The translations under genes were made by a program, and so were the position numbers. The notes below the pieces were generated by a model. That model saw only the letters and a list, made by a program, of their open reading frames with translations, ran no database searches and was not told where the DNA came from. 64,000 nucleotides of DNA from Eublepharis macularius (Eukaryota; Chordata; Lepidosauria; Squamata; Eublepharidae), in assembly GCF_028583425.1 (NCBI RefSeq), contig NC_072791.1, forward strand, positions 44,771,368 to 44,835,367, in the 5' to 3' direction. This document shows positions 1-11,639 of this stretch, piece after piece; the first letter of the stretch is position 1, and the number at the start of each line of letters is the position of its first letter.

Positions 1-915
1 GCAGGAGAAGCCCCAATAATCCTCAGCCCTCTCACCCTGGCATACAGCCCTGCCTTCTGACTCAGACTTGGACCCTGAAACCTCCACTCCAGGGCCAACT
101 GCTGAACCAGAGGTTTCTCTCCAATGGACCCATCAAGACCAAAAGGCCAAGACCCCCCTCTCAGCCCTGTGGGAGCACTCACCACCATGACCAGGCACAT
201 CACCTTCAAGAAGTAATAGTCTGTTCCTGGAGGGACACGGCTTACATCTCCACCTCTTTGCAAGAGTAAGTCTCAGTTCATCTTCAGCCTTGGCTGGAAC
301 TATATCCACAATACAGTACAGTTGGCACCAGCGTCAAGGAGAACAGGACCCTCAGGAACAGCCTAAGGAGCAAGTTGGGGGGTTGCAGTGCATGGGTGGG
401 AATCTGCTGCTGAATCCAACCTATCCTGTACACTGCACCTTGATAGAATAAGCCTATGTCATCATGGAAGATGTCTGCAACAGGAAGCAGGCCTGTTCTC
501 TGAGAGACACTCAAAGAAGCATGTCAGTCACATGGTCCGAAAGAAACTTCATTGAACAAGAGAAATAAAGACAAGGCAACAGTGACAAATAAGATGACTG
601 AGACAGAAGTCATAAAAATAATAGTTTACAATTTCCTAACTGGTAGCACATAAAGGAACGTAAACCATTCTCTAGATTGGATGTTTCAGCATCTTCTTTT
701 TTGCCTTGAATGGTCACTGTCCAGCTGTGATCTTAGAGAATCTTCTGACAGGTAGATCTCACTCAGGATATATCTAATCTTCTCAGCTCATAAATGTTTG
801 AATGAATCTTCTGGGAAGCATAGCTGATGGCCCTTCCATGTGCTATTCTTGGTCAGAAAAAGACGTGGATAAACATGGATTATATGATTGACTAATTGTT
901 TGCTTGTTTACAAAC
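1..915. other. Unassigned sequence
   Basis: I see no gene or recognisable repeat. The first ~500 bases are richer in G+C than the rest of this stretch, but no frame stays open with protein-like content and no splice-flanked block stands out. It could be the edge of a decayed repeat that starts before the window. Confidence 0.4.
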
Positions 916-1169
916 CAGAGCCAGTTTGGTGTAGTGGTTAAGAGTGCAGAACTCTAATCTGGAGAACCGGGTTTGATTCCCCACTCCTCCACTTGAAGCC
1001 AGCTGGGTGACCTTGGGGTAGTCACAGCTCTCTGGAGCTCTCTCAGCCCCACCCACCTCACAGGGTGTCTGTTGTGGGGATAATAATAACATACTTTGTA
1101 AACTGCTCTGAGTGGACATTAAGTTGTAATGAAGGGTGGTATATAAATCGAATGTTGTTATTGTTATAC
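916..1169 (+). mobile_element. tRNA-derived SINE (Sauria type), near full length
   Basis: The head is tRNA-like, with an A-box-like TGGTGTAGTGG at about 927-937 and a B-box-like GGTTTGATTCC at 970-980; these form an internal RNA polymerase III promoter. The body is followed by a tail reading TATAAATCGAATG and short TTG-rich repeats. A second copy lies on the minus strand at 42124-42374 and matches throughout. SINEs of this design are abundant in squamates and depend on a partner LINE for mobility. I could not find clean target-site duplications. Confidence 0.85.
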
Positions 1170-1792
1170 ATGGTTTAAACAATCAGAAATGTTAATGGAT
1201 ATTGCAGGGAATTTGATAATTATTCTGTTCAGTTTCCTAATAGGAAATCAAGGTTGGCTGCAAAGGTGCCCTACCTGGAACCAAGCTATACTTGCTCTTT
1301 TGTGTGCAAATGTGAACCTCTGCAAAAGCAAAAGAAAGATCTGTAGCTGGGAGGATAAGGTGGTCACATAGCAAGAGTATTGAAGGCTCCACTTTGACAG
1401 CTACACTGCCTCAGTCCCTCTAACAACCCAGTTAACAGACTGAAAGCTTAGCAGTTACGGCTGTACTGTTTGCCCTACCGGCCTGTTTCATCAGGAAATA
1501 TCACTCAATCCCTTAAATAATACATTACATCATATTGTCCAATGGACAGTAATGCATCTAATAAACACAAACAATGATGTAACCATTACAGACTGTCCCA
1601 GATCATCTCTTTCTCTCTCTTCTAAGAAATGTGCAGCAATAAGCACTTGATTCATTCCTATAGCAGGGAGACTATGCCGCATGCAAACAAACTTGTACTG
1701 TAACCTGAAGTAACTTCAAAAAGGTAGACAAAGACAATGAGAATTTGCACAGACAATGCCAAAGTCTTCCAAAAAGTAACACGCATTTTAAA
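1170..1792. other. Unassigned sequence
   Basis: Looks like ordinary non-coding DNA. No repeat family or coding block was recognised. Confidence 0.4.
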
Positions 1793-1848
1793 TCAATCAA
1801 TTAATCAATTAATTAAGTAATCGATCAATCAATCAATCAATCAATCAT
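1793..1848. repeat. Tetranucleotide microsatellite (CAAT/TCAA)n
   Basis: An imperfect run of the four-base unit CAAT, interrupted by AATT and CGAT variants near its middle. It ends in five to six clean units. This is simple-sequence DNA with no coding content. Confidence 0.9.
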
Positions 1849-1969
1849 GTAATTGAGTAATATTCGATTTATGTTCTGCCCTCCCCACACCAGCAGGCTT
1901 TTGTTGGAAGCAGAAAGGGAGGTGATCATCTTGATAATTAGTGGGGTTTGTTGCACATACACCTCCTCA

Positions 1970-2131
1970 TTCCAGTGTGGAGTAGTAGTTAGCATGTCAG
2001 ACTACAATCTGGGAGGCCTGGGTTAAAATCCCTTTCTACTATTCACTCTCTCAGCCTTGCCCACTTCATGGGGCTGTTGTGAAGATTAAATTGGTTCTTG
2101 GAGAAAGGATGGGATAAAAAATGCATTGGGT
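1970..2131 (+). mobile_element. tRNA-derived SINE, diverged copy
   Basis: Begins with a decayed A box (GTGGAGTAGTAGTTAG) and has a B-box-like GGTTAAAATCC. After these come the features shared with the other SINEs here: CTCTCAGCCTTGCCCACTTC, then GGGGCTGTTGTGAAGAT and a GGGATAAAAAATG end. It is older than the copy at 916-1169, judged by the number of mismatches in the promoter boxes. Confidence 0.7.
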
Positions 2132-3527
2132 AGATAATTTAGCAGTAGGTACTACTGGCTGTACTGAGACTAAGATGCAGATCCCAAGGGCCAAACCATT
2201 CATGGGTCATTTCAAACTTGTTTACATGTACTATACTACCAAGAAGTGGTATTTTCTAGAGTGCCTTGGTGTATTAATTTCTCAGTGGGTTTTAAGTCTG
2301 TTAGTTTTTGCATCAGAAGCAGATGCATCATGTCAGCAAAAGGTGACACAATCCTTGTCACCTGAATATCAGTTTTGTTTCTAAAGTGATTGGGGATTAA
2401 TGGAATAGAAAATTTAAGTTATTTCAAAGCGTTTGCCAACCATAAGAGAAGTTCCAGTGTGTAAAACAGACAGGTTTGGGCTGCAAGTGAAAAATTTTCA
2501 TTGCAAAAGGACCATTGCCTGGTGGTTTTCCTTCTTTATCGATAGAGAAAATGGTAATATTTCATTCCTGAGTCCTTTTTTCTTCCAATCATTTGTGTTT
2601 ACTGTTTGCCAGGGGTTTTATTGGAGGACAGGGTATTCCAAGTTCAGTAGCAAATTCCAGGGACCAGCCAATGTTCCCTAATCCTCTCAATGTTAAAGCC
2701 ATAGTTTCCCATCTGGATCTAACGTTGTTTTCACTGCAAACCCTCTGGAAGGAAAGAAACTCATCCAATGTATACTTCTAACCTGTCAATCCAGCAAACA
2801 ACGCAATATCCGCTGGAGAATTTCAGCTGTCATTGTGCCTCTGCCTTATCTTGCCTCGTCCCCCACTATGCCTAACACTTGGTGAAATGACATTTCTCTC
2901 TGCCCTTCTTCCAAGATGGAAGTGAACTTGTGTGCCTGGCATGGGGGCTGACAGATATGAGCTGAAGGGCTGTCAAGGACCCTCTGAAAAATCACTAGAC
3001 TATCCTGTGTCAGATTTCGGGGTCTAACACTGCAGCTTTCTGTCTGCTCTGCAGCCAGCTCTAAATGGAGCCTTTGATGGGAAGCCAGAGACCTGTCATC
3101 AAGGGGCTGGCCTCCAAGGCTAGACTCTGTAGGTATAAACACCTGGAAAGCATGTGCCAAGCAACAGAGAATAGCAGCAGTATTGTAAAGCTAAATGTTC
3201 AAGCGAAGGCCAGGTAAGCTCTACCCAAGATTCATCTACCACAGAATGAAAGAGGAAACACTATGAGGACAACATGGAGACGATCCCTGAAGAAGACTGT
3301 TAGAATATTCATGGAACCGATCAAAGGGAAACCAGTACATGTAAATGTAGAATAAAGATAGATAGCTACAGAATGTTAAGTATGAGGCTAAAGAGAAGAT
3401 CATTGAGCCTAATCCTTGCCTTAAATCAAGAATCTTACCACATTTAACCCATAACCATCCAGATTAAAAAGGTAAAAGACAGAGGAGAATACAAAGCCTC
3501 TTTTTAATTGTTCACTTGTGACTAGAG
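2132..3527. other. Unassigned sequence
   Basis: No repeat or gene was recognised. A 104-codon frame on the minus strand (2846-3160) is the longest open stretch. It has no recognisable domain and no convincing splice context, so I treat it as chance. Confidence 0.4.
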
Positions 3528-3770
3528 ATGGGCACGAACCTAAATACAGACCAAAAAAACCCACGAACCAGCCCAGTTAGGGGTTCGCGAACCAGGGTTC
3601 GTGGAAGCTCATTTCCACGAACTGGACTACTGGTTCGTTTGGTTTGTATTAAAGGGCCAGTTTAAATGGCCATTTCCCCGGGGAAAATGGCCATTTAAAC
3701 TTTTCCTGCTGCTTGAAAGCGGCAGGTCCCTTTAAACTATCAGCTGGCAGGCAGCAGGGGGGGATTCCCC
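3528..3770 (+). mobile_element. hAT-like non-autonomous DNA transposon, one end
   Basis: Starts with TAGAGATGGGCACGAACC and holds several GGTTCG/CGAACC motifs in both orientations, then an AT/GC-mirrored stretch around 3650-3700 (AAATGGCCATTTCCC against GGGAAAATGGCCATTT). The same terminus, inverted, closes the element at 22790-23343 (GTGCCCACCTCTA). The far end is not evident here, so this copy is probably truncated near 3770. Family placement is inferred from the short terminus and from the behaviour of its relatives. Confidence 0.6.
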
Positions 3771-3815
3771 CTTTAAATGCTAAAGTAAATAAATACTAAA
3801 GTAAATAAATGCTAA
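3771..3815. repeat. Short tandem repeat, unit near CTAAAGTAAATAAAT
   Basis: About three imperfect copies of an AT-rich unit of 15-17 bases containing CTAAAGTAAATAAAT. It directly abuts the end of the hAT-like fragment. Confidence 0.6.
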
Positions 3816-3889
3816 GTGTTATTATAAAGCACTATATGCATTATGTAACAACAGTGGTCCCAAAGTATAGTTGGAATGCACCTGATAAT

Positions 3890-3957
3890 AACAACCACCT
3901 TGTTTAAGCTAAGCAGGGGTAGGCCTGGTCAGTATAGAGATGAGAGATTTCCTGGAA
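3890..3957 (+). mobile_element. 5S-rRNA-derived SINE fragment
   Basis: The string AAGCTAAGCAGGGGTAGG followed by CCTGGTCAGTAT matches the internal promoter region of 5S rRNA (A box and intermediate element). It is followed by GATGAGAGATTTCCTGG in place of the 5S GATGGGAGACCGCCTGGG. The start and tail are lost, because another transposon was inserted at 3966. Better copies are at 27010-27190 and 29412-29630. Confidence 0.65.
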
Positions 3958-3965
3958 AACTCCTT

Positions 3966-4167
3966 TAGGTTTACCAACTCTAGGCTGGGAAATTCATTGA
4001 GATTTGGGGCGGGGGGGGGGGGAGCCTAGAGAGGGAAGGGTTTGGGGAGGAGAGGGAATTTAGAGTCCATCCTTGAAAACAGCCATTCCAGGGGACTTGA
4101 TCTCCGCAGTCTAGAGATCAGTCATAATTCCACATCTCCAGACCCCATTTGGAAGTTGGCAATTCTG
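3966..4167 (+). mobile_element. hAT-type MITE of the TAGGGTTGCC family, 202 bp
   Basis: Terminal inverted repeats are TAGGTTTACCAAC and its mirror GTTGGCAATTCTG (intact family form TAGGGTTGCCAAC). It is flanked by 8-bp near-identical duplications, AACTCCTT (3958-3965) and ACCTCCTT (4168-4175). Eight-base duplications are the hAT signature. The interior reads GGGAAATTC, GAGATTTGGGG, then CAGAGATCAG-like blocks that recur in the other copies. It has no coding capacity and would need a transposase from elsewhere. Confidence 0.8.
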
Positions 4168-4192
4168 ACCTCCTTACTGATTTCTTATTTTG

Positions 4193-4403
4193 TTTTGATG
4201 CACTTTCTATCCCACCCTTCCTTCAGGGAAATCCGAGCAGAGTACATACTTCTTCGCCTCTTCCATGTTATCCTTACAACAAGCCAGTGAGGTAGTTTAA
4301 GTTGAGAGAGAATGACAAATTCAAGGTAGTAGTGAAGTAGGGATTTGAATTTGGGTCTCCCTAGGTCTACCCCATGTATTTCATCACATTAACTTGCTGG
4401 TCT
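4193..4403 (-). mobile_element. tRNA-derived SINE, minus strand
   Basis: Read on the minus strand, a tRNA-like head (GACCAGCAAGTTAATGTG, then CCTAGGGAGACCC) leads to ACTTCACTACTACCTTG, a CTCACTGGCTTGTTG block and a CATCAAAACAAAATAAG tail. The same ordered blocks appear in the copy at 54784-55013. The adjoining MITE at 3966-4167 lies immediately beside its tail. Confidence 0.65.
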
Positions 4404-6107
4404 TCAGTTTCACAACTGGAAAAAGATGGAATATAAAATGTAACTCAAAATGAACATAAATTATCCCTTAGTTATCATTTTAACTATTGAGGAGCTCAGG
4501 GTGACAGATGGTTACTTGCCTAACACTGCCTGTTCGTGGTTGAGAAAATATTTTAACCTAGGGCGCTCCAGCTCTCACATTCATACTCTTTCCTCTCAAG
4601 ACTATACTTGTAGAAAGCTCGCACAGCGTAAATGCTGAAATATTAACAAAAGAAAAAGACTTGCTGCTTTCTTTCCAGGGATTTATCATGTCAGAATGCA
4701 AGCAAGGAATTGCATTCGGGATGCTCCTACCTTAAGGGGGGGGGGGAAACCCTTTATGCACAAAGAAGTTTAGCCAGCACATCAAAAGGTAAATTACATG
4801 TGTGTATCTACGTTTTTGATCAGAAATGATGGGGTTATATTATATCCCCTCTGCTTTTCCCATGATCCAAATTGCCGCTGTCCACACAGTTTACCTTTTA
4901 TAGACTGCTGCTCTCCATGATCCCAATGTCACATCTGTAGTGAGGTTCCTTCTCACTAGGAAGACTGTATCCCAGTTCTATGCCCAGATATGAATGTTAT
5001 TTTCTTACACTCCTACAAGCACTTGGGCTTTATTTCCTAGGGTTTTTTCTGAAACAGGAGATCAAGTGGACAGCTTTTGAACAGGACAATTTTTTTGTTT
5101 TGTTTTGTTTTGCTTTGCTTTTCACTCCCCTTACCTTTTTTGAGGGAAAGGATTCACATGGGTTCTAAGAATGGGAGAACACAGCAAGCTGAATGTATCT
5201 TCTGATCTAAGGGCAGCTACAGTGAAAACAGCTCAAGTGATACCATCTTGTAGAGATCAAATAGGAAAATATAGCAGGGTACAAAAATAATAATAAAGAG
5301 TCACAATTAGTGTAAATTCTACCCAAAATGTATACTCTTGCAGCAGCTCTCCAAGGTCTACAGACACATCTTTTCCAATCCTAGCATCTAAGTGATTCTT
5401 TAGCTGCAAATTTCACAGAGTGACCCTGGCACCATGCTCATGCAAAATATGTCCTATTCCACCAAGCTATAAGCTCTATTGTTCTTTATTTGCCACTCTC
5501 CTAAAATGTTTCACCTTTTTATCCAAGTCCATCTCCTGAGCATAACGTTGTGGACTGCAATTGCATTGTCTTCTAAGCCTATGCAAGAAGTATCTACTTT
5601 GTTCACCGAGCACTAAAAGATAGAAAACCAGCCTTAGATAGCTTCAAAGAATAGACCAAAGGACCACCTAGCAGGTTCATGTAAAGGATTTTTATCTAGT
5701 CTGTCATTTATTCATTCTGAGTGACCTCTTTGACCACCAGCACCCTAACACTGATTAATCTACGTATGAGAAGAGGGCAAATCCAAATACCCACAATAAG
5801 TCTGGCATCCCAGTTCAGTTGATGAACAAACACATAGAATGCCTACAGGCCCCTGGGTTTTCCCATGGTTCCAGAATCTTGATGGCTATAGCTGTTCCCG
5901 TAGGCTGCTAGCTTGGGTCTTGTGACTGTACATCACTGCACTTGGCAAGCAGCATACAAATTGGGTGTGTACAAATAAAATATATATTTTGTTCAATTGC
6001 TAATTTCTTTTCCCATGTTTTTGGAGCTGAAGAGTCATGGAAGTTGAGAAAAAATGTGCAAACACAACTCATACAACTGACTCATGCCCATTCTTTCCAA
6101 TCATCTA
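4404..6107. other. Unassigned sequence with simple repeats
   Basis: No gene or transposon was recognised. There is a poly-G run near 4736-4746 and a TTTTG pentamer run near 5090-5118. Short open frames lack domains or splice context. Confidence 0.4.
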
Positions 6108-6200
6108 TTTTTATTTACTTCATTTCTTCCCAATGGGAGCCCAAAGCAACTCACACTATTCTCCTCTCCTCCTTTTTATCTGTTCCATTCCAAAACCCCT
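6108..6200 (-). mobile_element. SINE 3' fragment, minus strand
   Basis: TATTTTTATTTACTTCATTT followed by TTCCCAATGGGAGCCCAAAG and CAACTCACACTATTCTCC matches the tail half of the SINE at 54784-55013. The tRNA-like head is missing. It was most likely 5'-truncated or has decayed. Confidence 0.55.
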
Positions 6201-7225
6201 TTTGTCATCGCCTGAAAAATAATTTGCTATGATTTGCATCTCAAGGTCTCAGTCTATAATTCTTTTCCTCAATTCTTCTCTACATTAAATGTGTGGGCTT
6301 CACAATACTTTTTCTCAACATGGGTGGTTGTTGTCCAAGACGAGTGCAATTCCATTTCTCTCTCATTTTTTAATCTCTTCAAGGCCCTCTGCATTACTGC
6401 TGTTTCTTTACTTGGGTTTGGAACACTCCCAATTAAGTATCGTCTGCAGATTTAATTAATGGACTGTTTACCTCCTCTCCTAGAGCACTAATGAAGAGGA
6501 TTAATCACACCAGACCTAACACGGATGTTTCCCCACTCTGCTGGACCACCCTCCCTCCCTCCCTCCCTCCAAGCAAGTTCTTATTACAATCCTTTATCAG
6601 AGAAGAGAGCAGAAATAACCCCCGAAGGCCTTCCTCGTCTCATCCCTACGATTCTTTTACGGCCAATTCTACCTTTTAAAAGTTTGCGAATATTTACCTG
6701 ATAATTCATGAGCCAGCGTATGGTCATGCTCATATCATTTTAATAAGCTATATACGAAGCACTTGAACAGCCTGAAGTGCTGTATAAATGCTATGAATTA
6801 CCGAGTATGTAAATTGATTAGACCTACTTCAACCAGCATGAATGCAAGTTTTCACAATTCACAAACCTCTTATTGCAGAAATATAAGCACATACCTGTTC
6901 TGCTTATTGTGTTGAAATGTTTAGCCTTTGATCATTGTGTGTTTAACTTCACCATAAATCTCTCACACTTTCATTTCCAACTTCCTCTATTAAATTGTAA
7001 TTTATTGTGTAACATCTGTATATAACACAAGGACAAGGCTAGAGGCTTGGATCCTATGATTCCCTCCTACGTAAGCATTTCTTGCTATTACAGAAAGAGC
7101 CTTGTTCTGACAGAGAAAGGATTCTTCACTTAGCATAAGGGAATCGTAGGACTCTGAACTCTGAATTCACCTTTAAGGAGTCAAAAGACTTTATATCACA
7201 TATAGATGTTCAATATTCCCTGAAG
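6201..7225. other. Unassigned sequence
   Basis: No gene or repeat family was recognised, apart from a CCCT/CCTC tetramer run near 6549-6570. Confidence 0.4.
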
Positions 7226-7432
7226 ATAGTTTCAGGTAGGTGGCCATGTTGGTCTGAAGCAGAACAGCACGATTTGAGTCCAGAGACACCTTAGAGACCA
7301 ACAGGATTTCCAAGGTAAAAAGCTTTCAAGAGTCAAAGCTTCCTTGATATCTGAAGAAGGGAGCTTTGACTATCCACACTGCTATCCTGAAAATCTTTGG
7401 ACCTCTAATGTACCATTGAACTCAAATCCCAA
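7226..7432. mobile_element. Penelope-like foldback, two inverted arms
   Basis: The left arm, read on the minus strand, carries AGCTTTGACTCTTGAAAGC, GGAAATCCTGTTGGTCTCTA, TCTGGACTCAAATC and CAGACCAACATGGCCACC. The right arm, on the plus strand from about 7351, carries CTGAAGAAGGGAGCTTTGAC, CTGAAAATCTTTGGACCTC and CATTGAACTCAAATCC. The arms meet at a GATATC centre (7346-7351). The same arm occurs singly at 25170, 51450, 54165 and 63645. The motif series resembles the terminal repeats of Penelope-like retroelements, which in other animals contain hammerhead ribozyme cores. The assignment to that class is by recall, not by search. Confidence 0.6.
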
Positions 7433-7439
7433 TATCCCC

Positions 7440-8595
7440 TGCTAAATGACTTGCTCCAGGAACTAGACATGTCTCCTGGACCTTTTGGTAGCTTTTAACA
7501 CCATCAATCATGGTATCATAATGGTTACCTTTGGGGATTGGAGTGGGAGGCATGATTTTGCATTGGTTTCTGTCCTATCTTGAAGGTAGGTATCTGGGTG
7601 TGGTGCTAGAGGACTGCTGCTCAGCCCCTAAGCCTCTGGGGTCCCTCAAGGTTCCATCTTGTCCCTCATGTGTTTTAAACATCTACATGAAGCTGCTGGA
7701 TGAGGTCATGAGCCACTGCAGATGATTTGGGCCAGCCACAGAACAAAATAGACTCTCCCATATGGAAGTGCTACCAGTGGGGGGACAGTTTGACTGAGGA
7801 ATTGGGATTATCCTGTTCTGGATGGGGTTCCTCTCCCTCTAAAGGAGTAGGTTTGTACCTTGAGGGTACTGTTGGACCTAGGCCTAATGTTGATGGTAGT
7901 GCGCCAGTTGGGGCCTTTTCTGCATAAAAATGATCTTGCCACTGTAATGCACGCCCTGCATGTAATGCATAACCGAACATCTAGGTTAGACTAGTGCAAT
8001 GTACTGTACATGGTGCTGCCCTTGGAGACTGTCCAAAAGCTACAGTTTGTACAGAATGTTGTGGCCAGAACATTGATCAGAGTGGGTAACAGGTACCGTA
8101 ACATTCCAGTCTCGTTCCATTTACATTGGCTCCCAGTTTACTTCCAGGCCTAATTCAAGATGGTGCTATTGACCTTATATGGCTTGGGGTCAGCATGCCT
8201 GAAGGATTGCCTACTCCTCTATGAATCTACCCAACCGCTCTGGCTATCTTCCAAAGCTCTGCTTTGGGTGCCCCTACCAGCTGAAATTGACAGGTGGAAC
8301 CCCGAGAAAGAGCCTTCTCGTTCATGGTTTCAAATCTTTGGAACTTGCTCCCCTGGGAGATTCATCTGTCTCCCTTTATTGTAATCTTTCTCCAGTAGGT
8401 GAAAACTTGTTTGTTTTGTGTGGCATTCCCTCACTAACTCATTAGCTTTCCTCCCTGTTTGTGTGCTTATGTATTTAAATGTTTTATTTAATTGTTTTAA
8501 TATTTTATATTGTATTTTAAATGGTGTTATAATGTTTGTTGCCTTGGGGACCTTTAGATGAGTAGAAAGGTAGCACTGAAATGTTTTAAATAAGT
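7440..8595 (+). pseudogene. L2-type LINE remnant, RT to 3' end
   Basis: The plus strand encodes degraded pieces of an L2 reverse transcriptase: a DLSAAFDTIDH-like block near 7470-7520, then a GVPQGSIL-like block near 7625-7680 (GVPQGSILSL with frameshifts), then a C-terminal LHWLPV-type block near 8120 (LHWLPVYFQA) and a late LWLSSKALLWVPLPAE block. The 3' end has the L2-like TTGCCTTGGGGACC region and a GTTTTAAATAAG tail. L2 ORF2 carries endonuclease and reverse transcriptase and copies itself into the genome. This copy lacks the endonuclease end and has several stops and frameshifts, so it is inactive. Confidence 0.8.
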
Positions 8596-9599
8596 AAATT
8601 TGTGCAGTTAATTTAAGTTACAGATATTCTATGAGAAATTGTTAAAAGAATACACATAGTTATCTAGAATAGATGCAAATTTCTCACCCAGAAGTACATA
8701 TTAAGATAATTTCTATTATATTTCTAAGTTCATATTTGTTTCCATTGTTATATGTATTTAGGAAACTGATATGCCGCCTCTTTAGAGTCCTGCTGAAGGC
8801 AGCTGATTATCATCTGACAGAAATGAAGAAACTGAAATGTCTCCAGCACTCAATTCTGCTAAAAATTCCAAACCCGACCTTCCATAATTAACGTATCACC
8901 ATAGCTTAAAACTGGTAATTGATATTATATCACTCACATATAGCTTAACACTATATTGATATTTCAATTACCATCTGTTTTAAAAGGCCCTCTGGTGGCA
9001 GGGGCAAGGAAATTCAAGGAAAGGTACTGTGCAGCTGTTCTGTTGCCACTGAAACACAAAACATTTGTAGCAGCAACAGAACAGCAACATGGAAGATTCT
9101 CATTGTGTGAATGCACATTCTGGCACTTCAGCAATTTTTAGAGAAGATTAAAGTGAGGAAGAGTAACATCTCTCAATTACTGGTTCACTTGGATGCTACC
9201 AAAGTAAGCTCTGCTCTATCCCTTTCCACAGTTTCCGACCACCATAATAAGAAGGATTACTCCTTTCCTAGAAAAGAGGGGCAATACTGCAATAAGCTAC
9301 ATGGCTTAACTGAGATGATCCTATTTGTAAAGAAAAGTGGGGAATGTATTATAATCATGTCCTTTGGTTATACAAAACGGCCATACCCCAATAACCTGGC
9401 ATTAAGTACTACACACAAGCAGTTTAATTAATGTCCTTTGATGGATGGTGACAACTACAGGCCGTTAGAAACTACTCCAAGCCCACTTGTTGAAGGACCT
9501 TTTTTTTTTTTTGCACTAGTCAGTTTGATCAGTTACAGAGAGATAGAAAAGTTTTGAATCTGAGGAAGACCGGAACACATTTCTGGGAAGGTACTAGAA
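8596..9599. other. Unassigned sequence
   Basis: No repeat family or gene was recognised. A 13-base T run lies near 9501. Confidence 0.4.
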
Positions 9600-9910
9600 C
9601 AGAGGTCTTCAAACTTTTCCAGACTCAAGACCCACATTTAAACCCTGGCGGCACTGTGGGATCCATTGATCTGCTAGCACTTGCAGGAAGTTGCTGAACA
9701 TCACAGGCACATGACAGTCAGATGAGAAGCCAGCGTCTCTGGACCACCCTGCACTTAAAAGAATCCTTGAGTATGCTCATTGCTTCTGGTATGATGCATG
9801 CAGCGAGACAGGCAGCTATGTGCACTAGCAGAGGGCACTTCCAAAAAGCTGAGGAGAAATGGCAACTTGATAGGTGCACATAACTCCGCAGGTGGCTCTC
9901 TAGAGCCTAC
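9600..9910 (+). mobile_element. hAT-like non-autonomous transposon, 5' end clear
   Basis: Starts with CAGAGGTCTTCAAACTTTTC followed by GACTCAAGACCCACAT. This is the typical opening of hAT (Charlie-like) elements, which begin CAG-G followed by TTCTCAAACT. A matching right terminus is not visible, so the end coordinate is a guess. Confidence 0.5.
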
Positions 9911-10110
9911 CAGAGGGTCCTGACTAGTGTTGTAGGATATTGCAACGCTGAAGTGAAATTGCTTTGACACCAGTAATATATCGCTGCTGTATCAGTTCTT
10001 ATCTGCTCAACCTATATTTTAATTATGTATTTTTAAAAAGCCCATTGGCCTCCAATATTGTCTTCTCACATGGAAGATAATTTACAAGTAAATTTAATCT
10101 GCCCCTGGAA

Positions 10111-10451
10111 TAGGGAGTGGGGGATCCCCCGCTCCTACGTCTCAGGGCCTCCCAGACACGCTCCTGGGGCTGGTGCAACGGTGTCACTGACATCATTGTG
10201 CTGCCCTGAGAACACTCTCGCGCTTTGCAGCAGGCCGATTTGGGCCCCAAATGGGCCAAATTGGGCCCGTTTGGAACCCAGATCAGCCTGCAGCAAAGTG
10301 TGGGAGTGCTCCCCAGCCTTGCTTGTTGAGATCACTTCCCAGAAGTGACATCGTTGCACCGACACATGCAAAAAGAGTCCCTGAGCACCAAGAAGGTAAG
10401 TGCAGGGTCCCCCCTCTCCCACCAGGAGGGTAAGGGGACCAGGCGACCCTA
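10111..10451. mobile_element. hAT non-autonomous element, 341 bp, exact 8-bp TSD
   Basis: Flanked by an exact duplication CCCTGGAA at 10103-10110 and 10452-10459. The element starts TAGGGAGTGGGGGATCCCC and ends in the mirror of TAGGGTCGCCTGG. The 8-base duplication points to a hAT transposase. Internal GGGCCCAAATGGGCC-type blocks are self-complementary. The open frames inside it overlap on both strands and have no protein-like content. Confidence 0.85.
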
Positions 10452-10459
10452 CCCTGGAA

Positions 10460-11639
10460 TTTTCTTCTTCCTGAAGAACAGAGGAGGGATAAAATAATAT
10501 TCTTTTATGTGATGTCTATGTGAATACTTCAGACATGAGACACATTCAATGCATATACATTTTTGTTTTGCCTAGTTAGCACTTCTACTCTGAAAAGCAC
10601 TCCAGCTGTGATTCAGCAGCATAGGCTATGTAAGATTTCCCTTTCCCCGTTTGTAGATGAAAACAGAAAGAAGACACAGGAATAACTTTCAGGCACTACA
10701 GGGCAGCAGGACTTGCTCCAGACCATGGAACTCGGGGTGTTGACAAGTGAACTGACAAAACAAAGCAACATCCGACACCCCCATGAAACCTGCCTCACTT
10801 GCCCTCAGGCCAGCCATGGAACAAAAGATACTCTCCCATTGGCCACCCCCTTCCTCCTCTTTCTCTGTCTCATCCTTATCAGGGTTGATGATAGAATTAT
10901 CTCTCCAGGCTTCTTACAAGAAGGAAGTGCCTGCAGAGAGCTCTCAACATCCAGAGGAACTCGGCAGCTTTGGTTACGATTGTTCCGCTTAAGCACCCTG
11001 TTGGTCATTAATCACAGTGTTGACAGATACAGCTCCAAAAGAATGGGGCAGATGCTCCAAGATTCTCTGTCTGAAGGGACACTAGGACCAGCACAAAAGA
11101 GAGAGAGAGAGAGATCCACATGTTTTAAGTCCAAGTTTATCTTAAGTTTCTGAGAGGAATAAATGGAGCCAATTGAGAGGCTCAGAATTCCACTGGATGG
11201 AGAAAAGTAGTACTTCGTTGTAAAAGAAGGAAAGGTAGATGAAACAAACAGACCGGATTCCTAGGAGTAACATCAAGACAACCTGAGCTAAAAAGGCACA
11301 GGGTGGAAACAATCACATTAGGGTACAGCAATCCATAAGGAAATATGCAATGTCCTATTTGGCTTTGGAAGAATTGGGAGCGACTATAATCTACCACCAT
11401 TCAGCTGATACGGAGTTAGGGAACTTCATTTGTGCAAAAAAAAAATGAAAGTGAACAGTAAAAGCCATCGTAAATATTGTATGAGGATCATATGAAGATC
11501 ATACAACTGTATGGAGATCACTAAACACCTACCCACCCCCTCACATTGTACATCATATTCCTCTTTGCAAAATCTGCTCAGATTTTTGACAATGGGATAG
11601 AACGCTCTGCCATCTTATAAGTAACTTACTCAACATTGT
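10460..11639. other. Unassigned sequence
   Basis: The longest frame (10713-11153, plus) is about 140 codons. It has no recognised domain, and its N-terminal extension depends on a non-ATG codon. An AGAG run lies at 11100-11113. I found no support for a gene. Confidence 0.4.

Noticed and set aside
916..990. tRNA gene
   Set aside because: A- and B-box-like motifs are present, but the sequence cannot form a full cloverleaf and continues into a SINE body.
1793..1848. CRISPR-like array
   Set aside because: It is a plain CAAT microsatellite with no spacers; the window is a vertebrate genome.
2846..3160. 104-codon minus-strand frame
   Set aside because: No domain, no splice context, and no neighbour to support it.
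10713..11153. A ~140-codon plus-strand frame outside known repeats
   Set aside because: No recognised domain, the full length needs a non-ATG start, it ends in a GA-repeat-encoded stretch, and there is no splice or promoter context. Chance is likelier.
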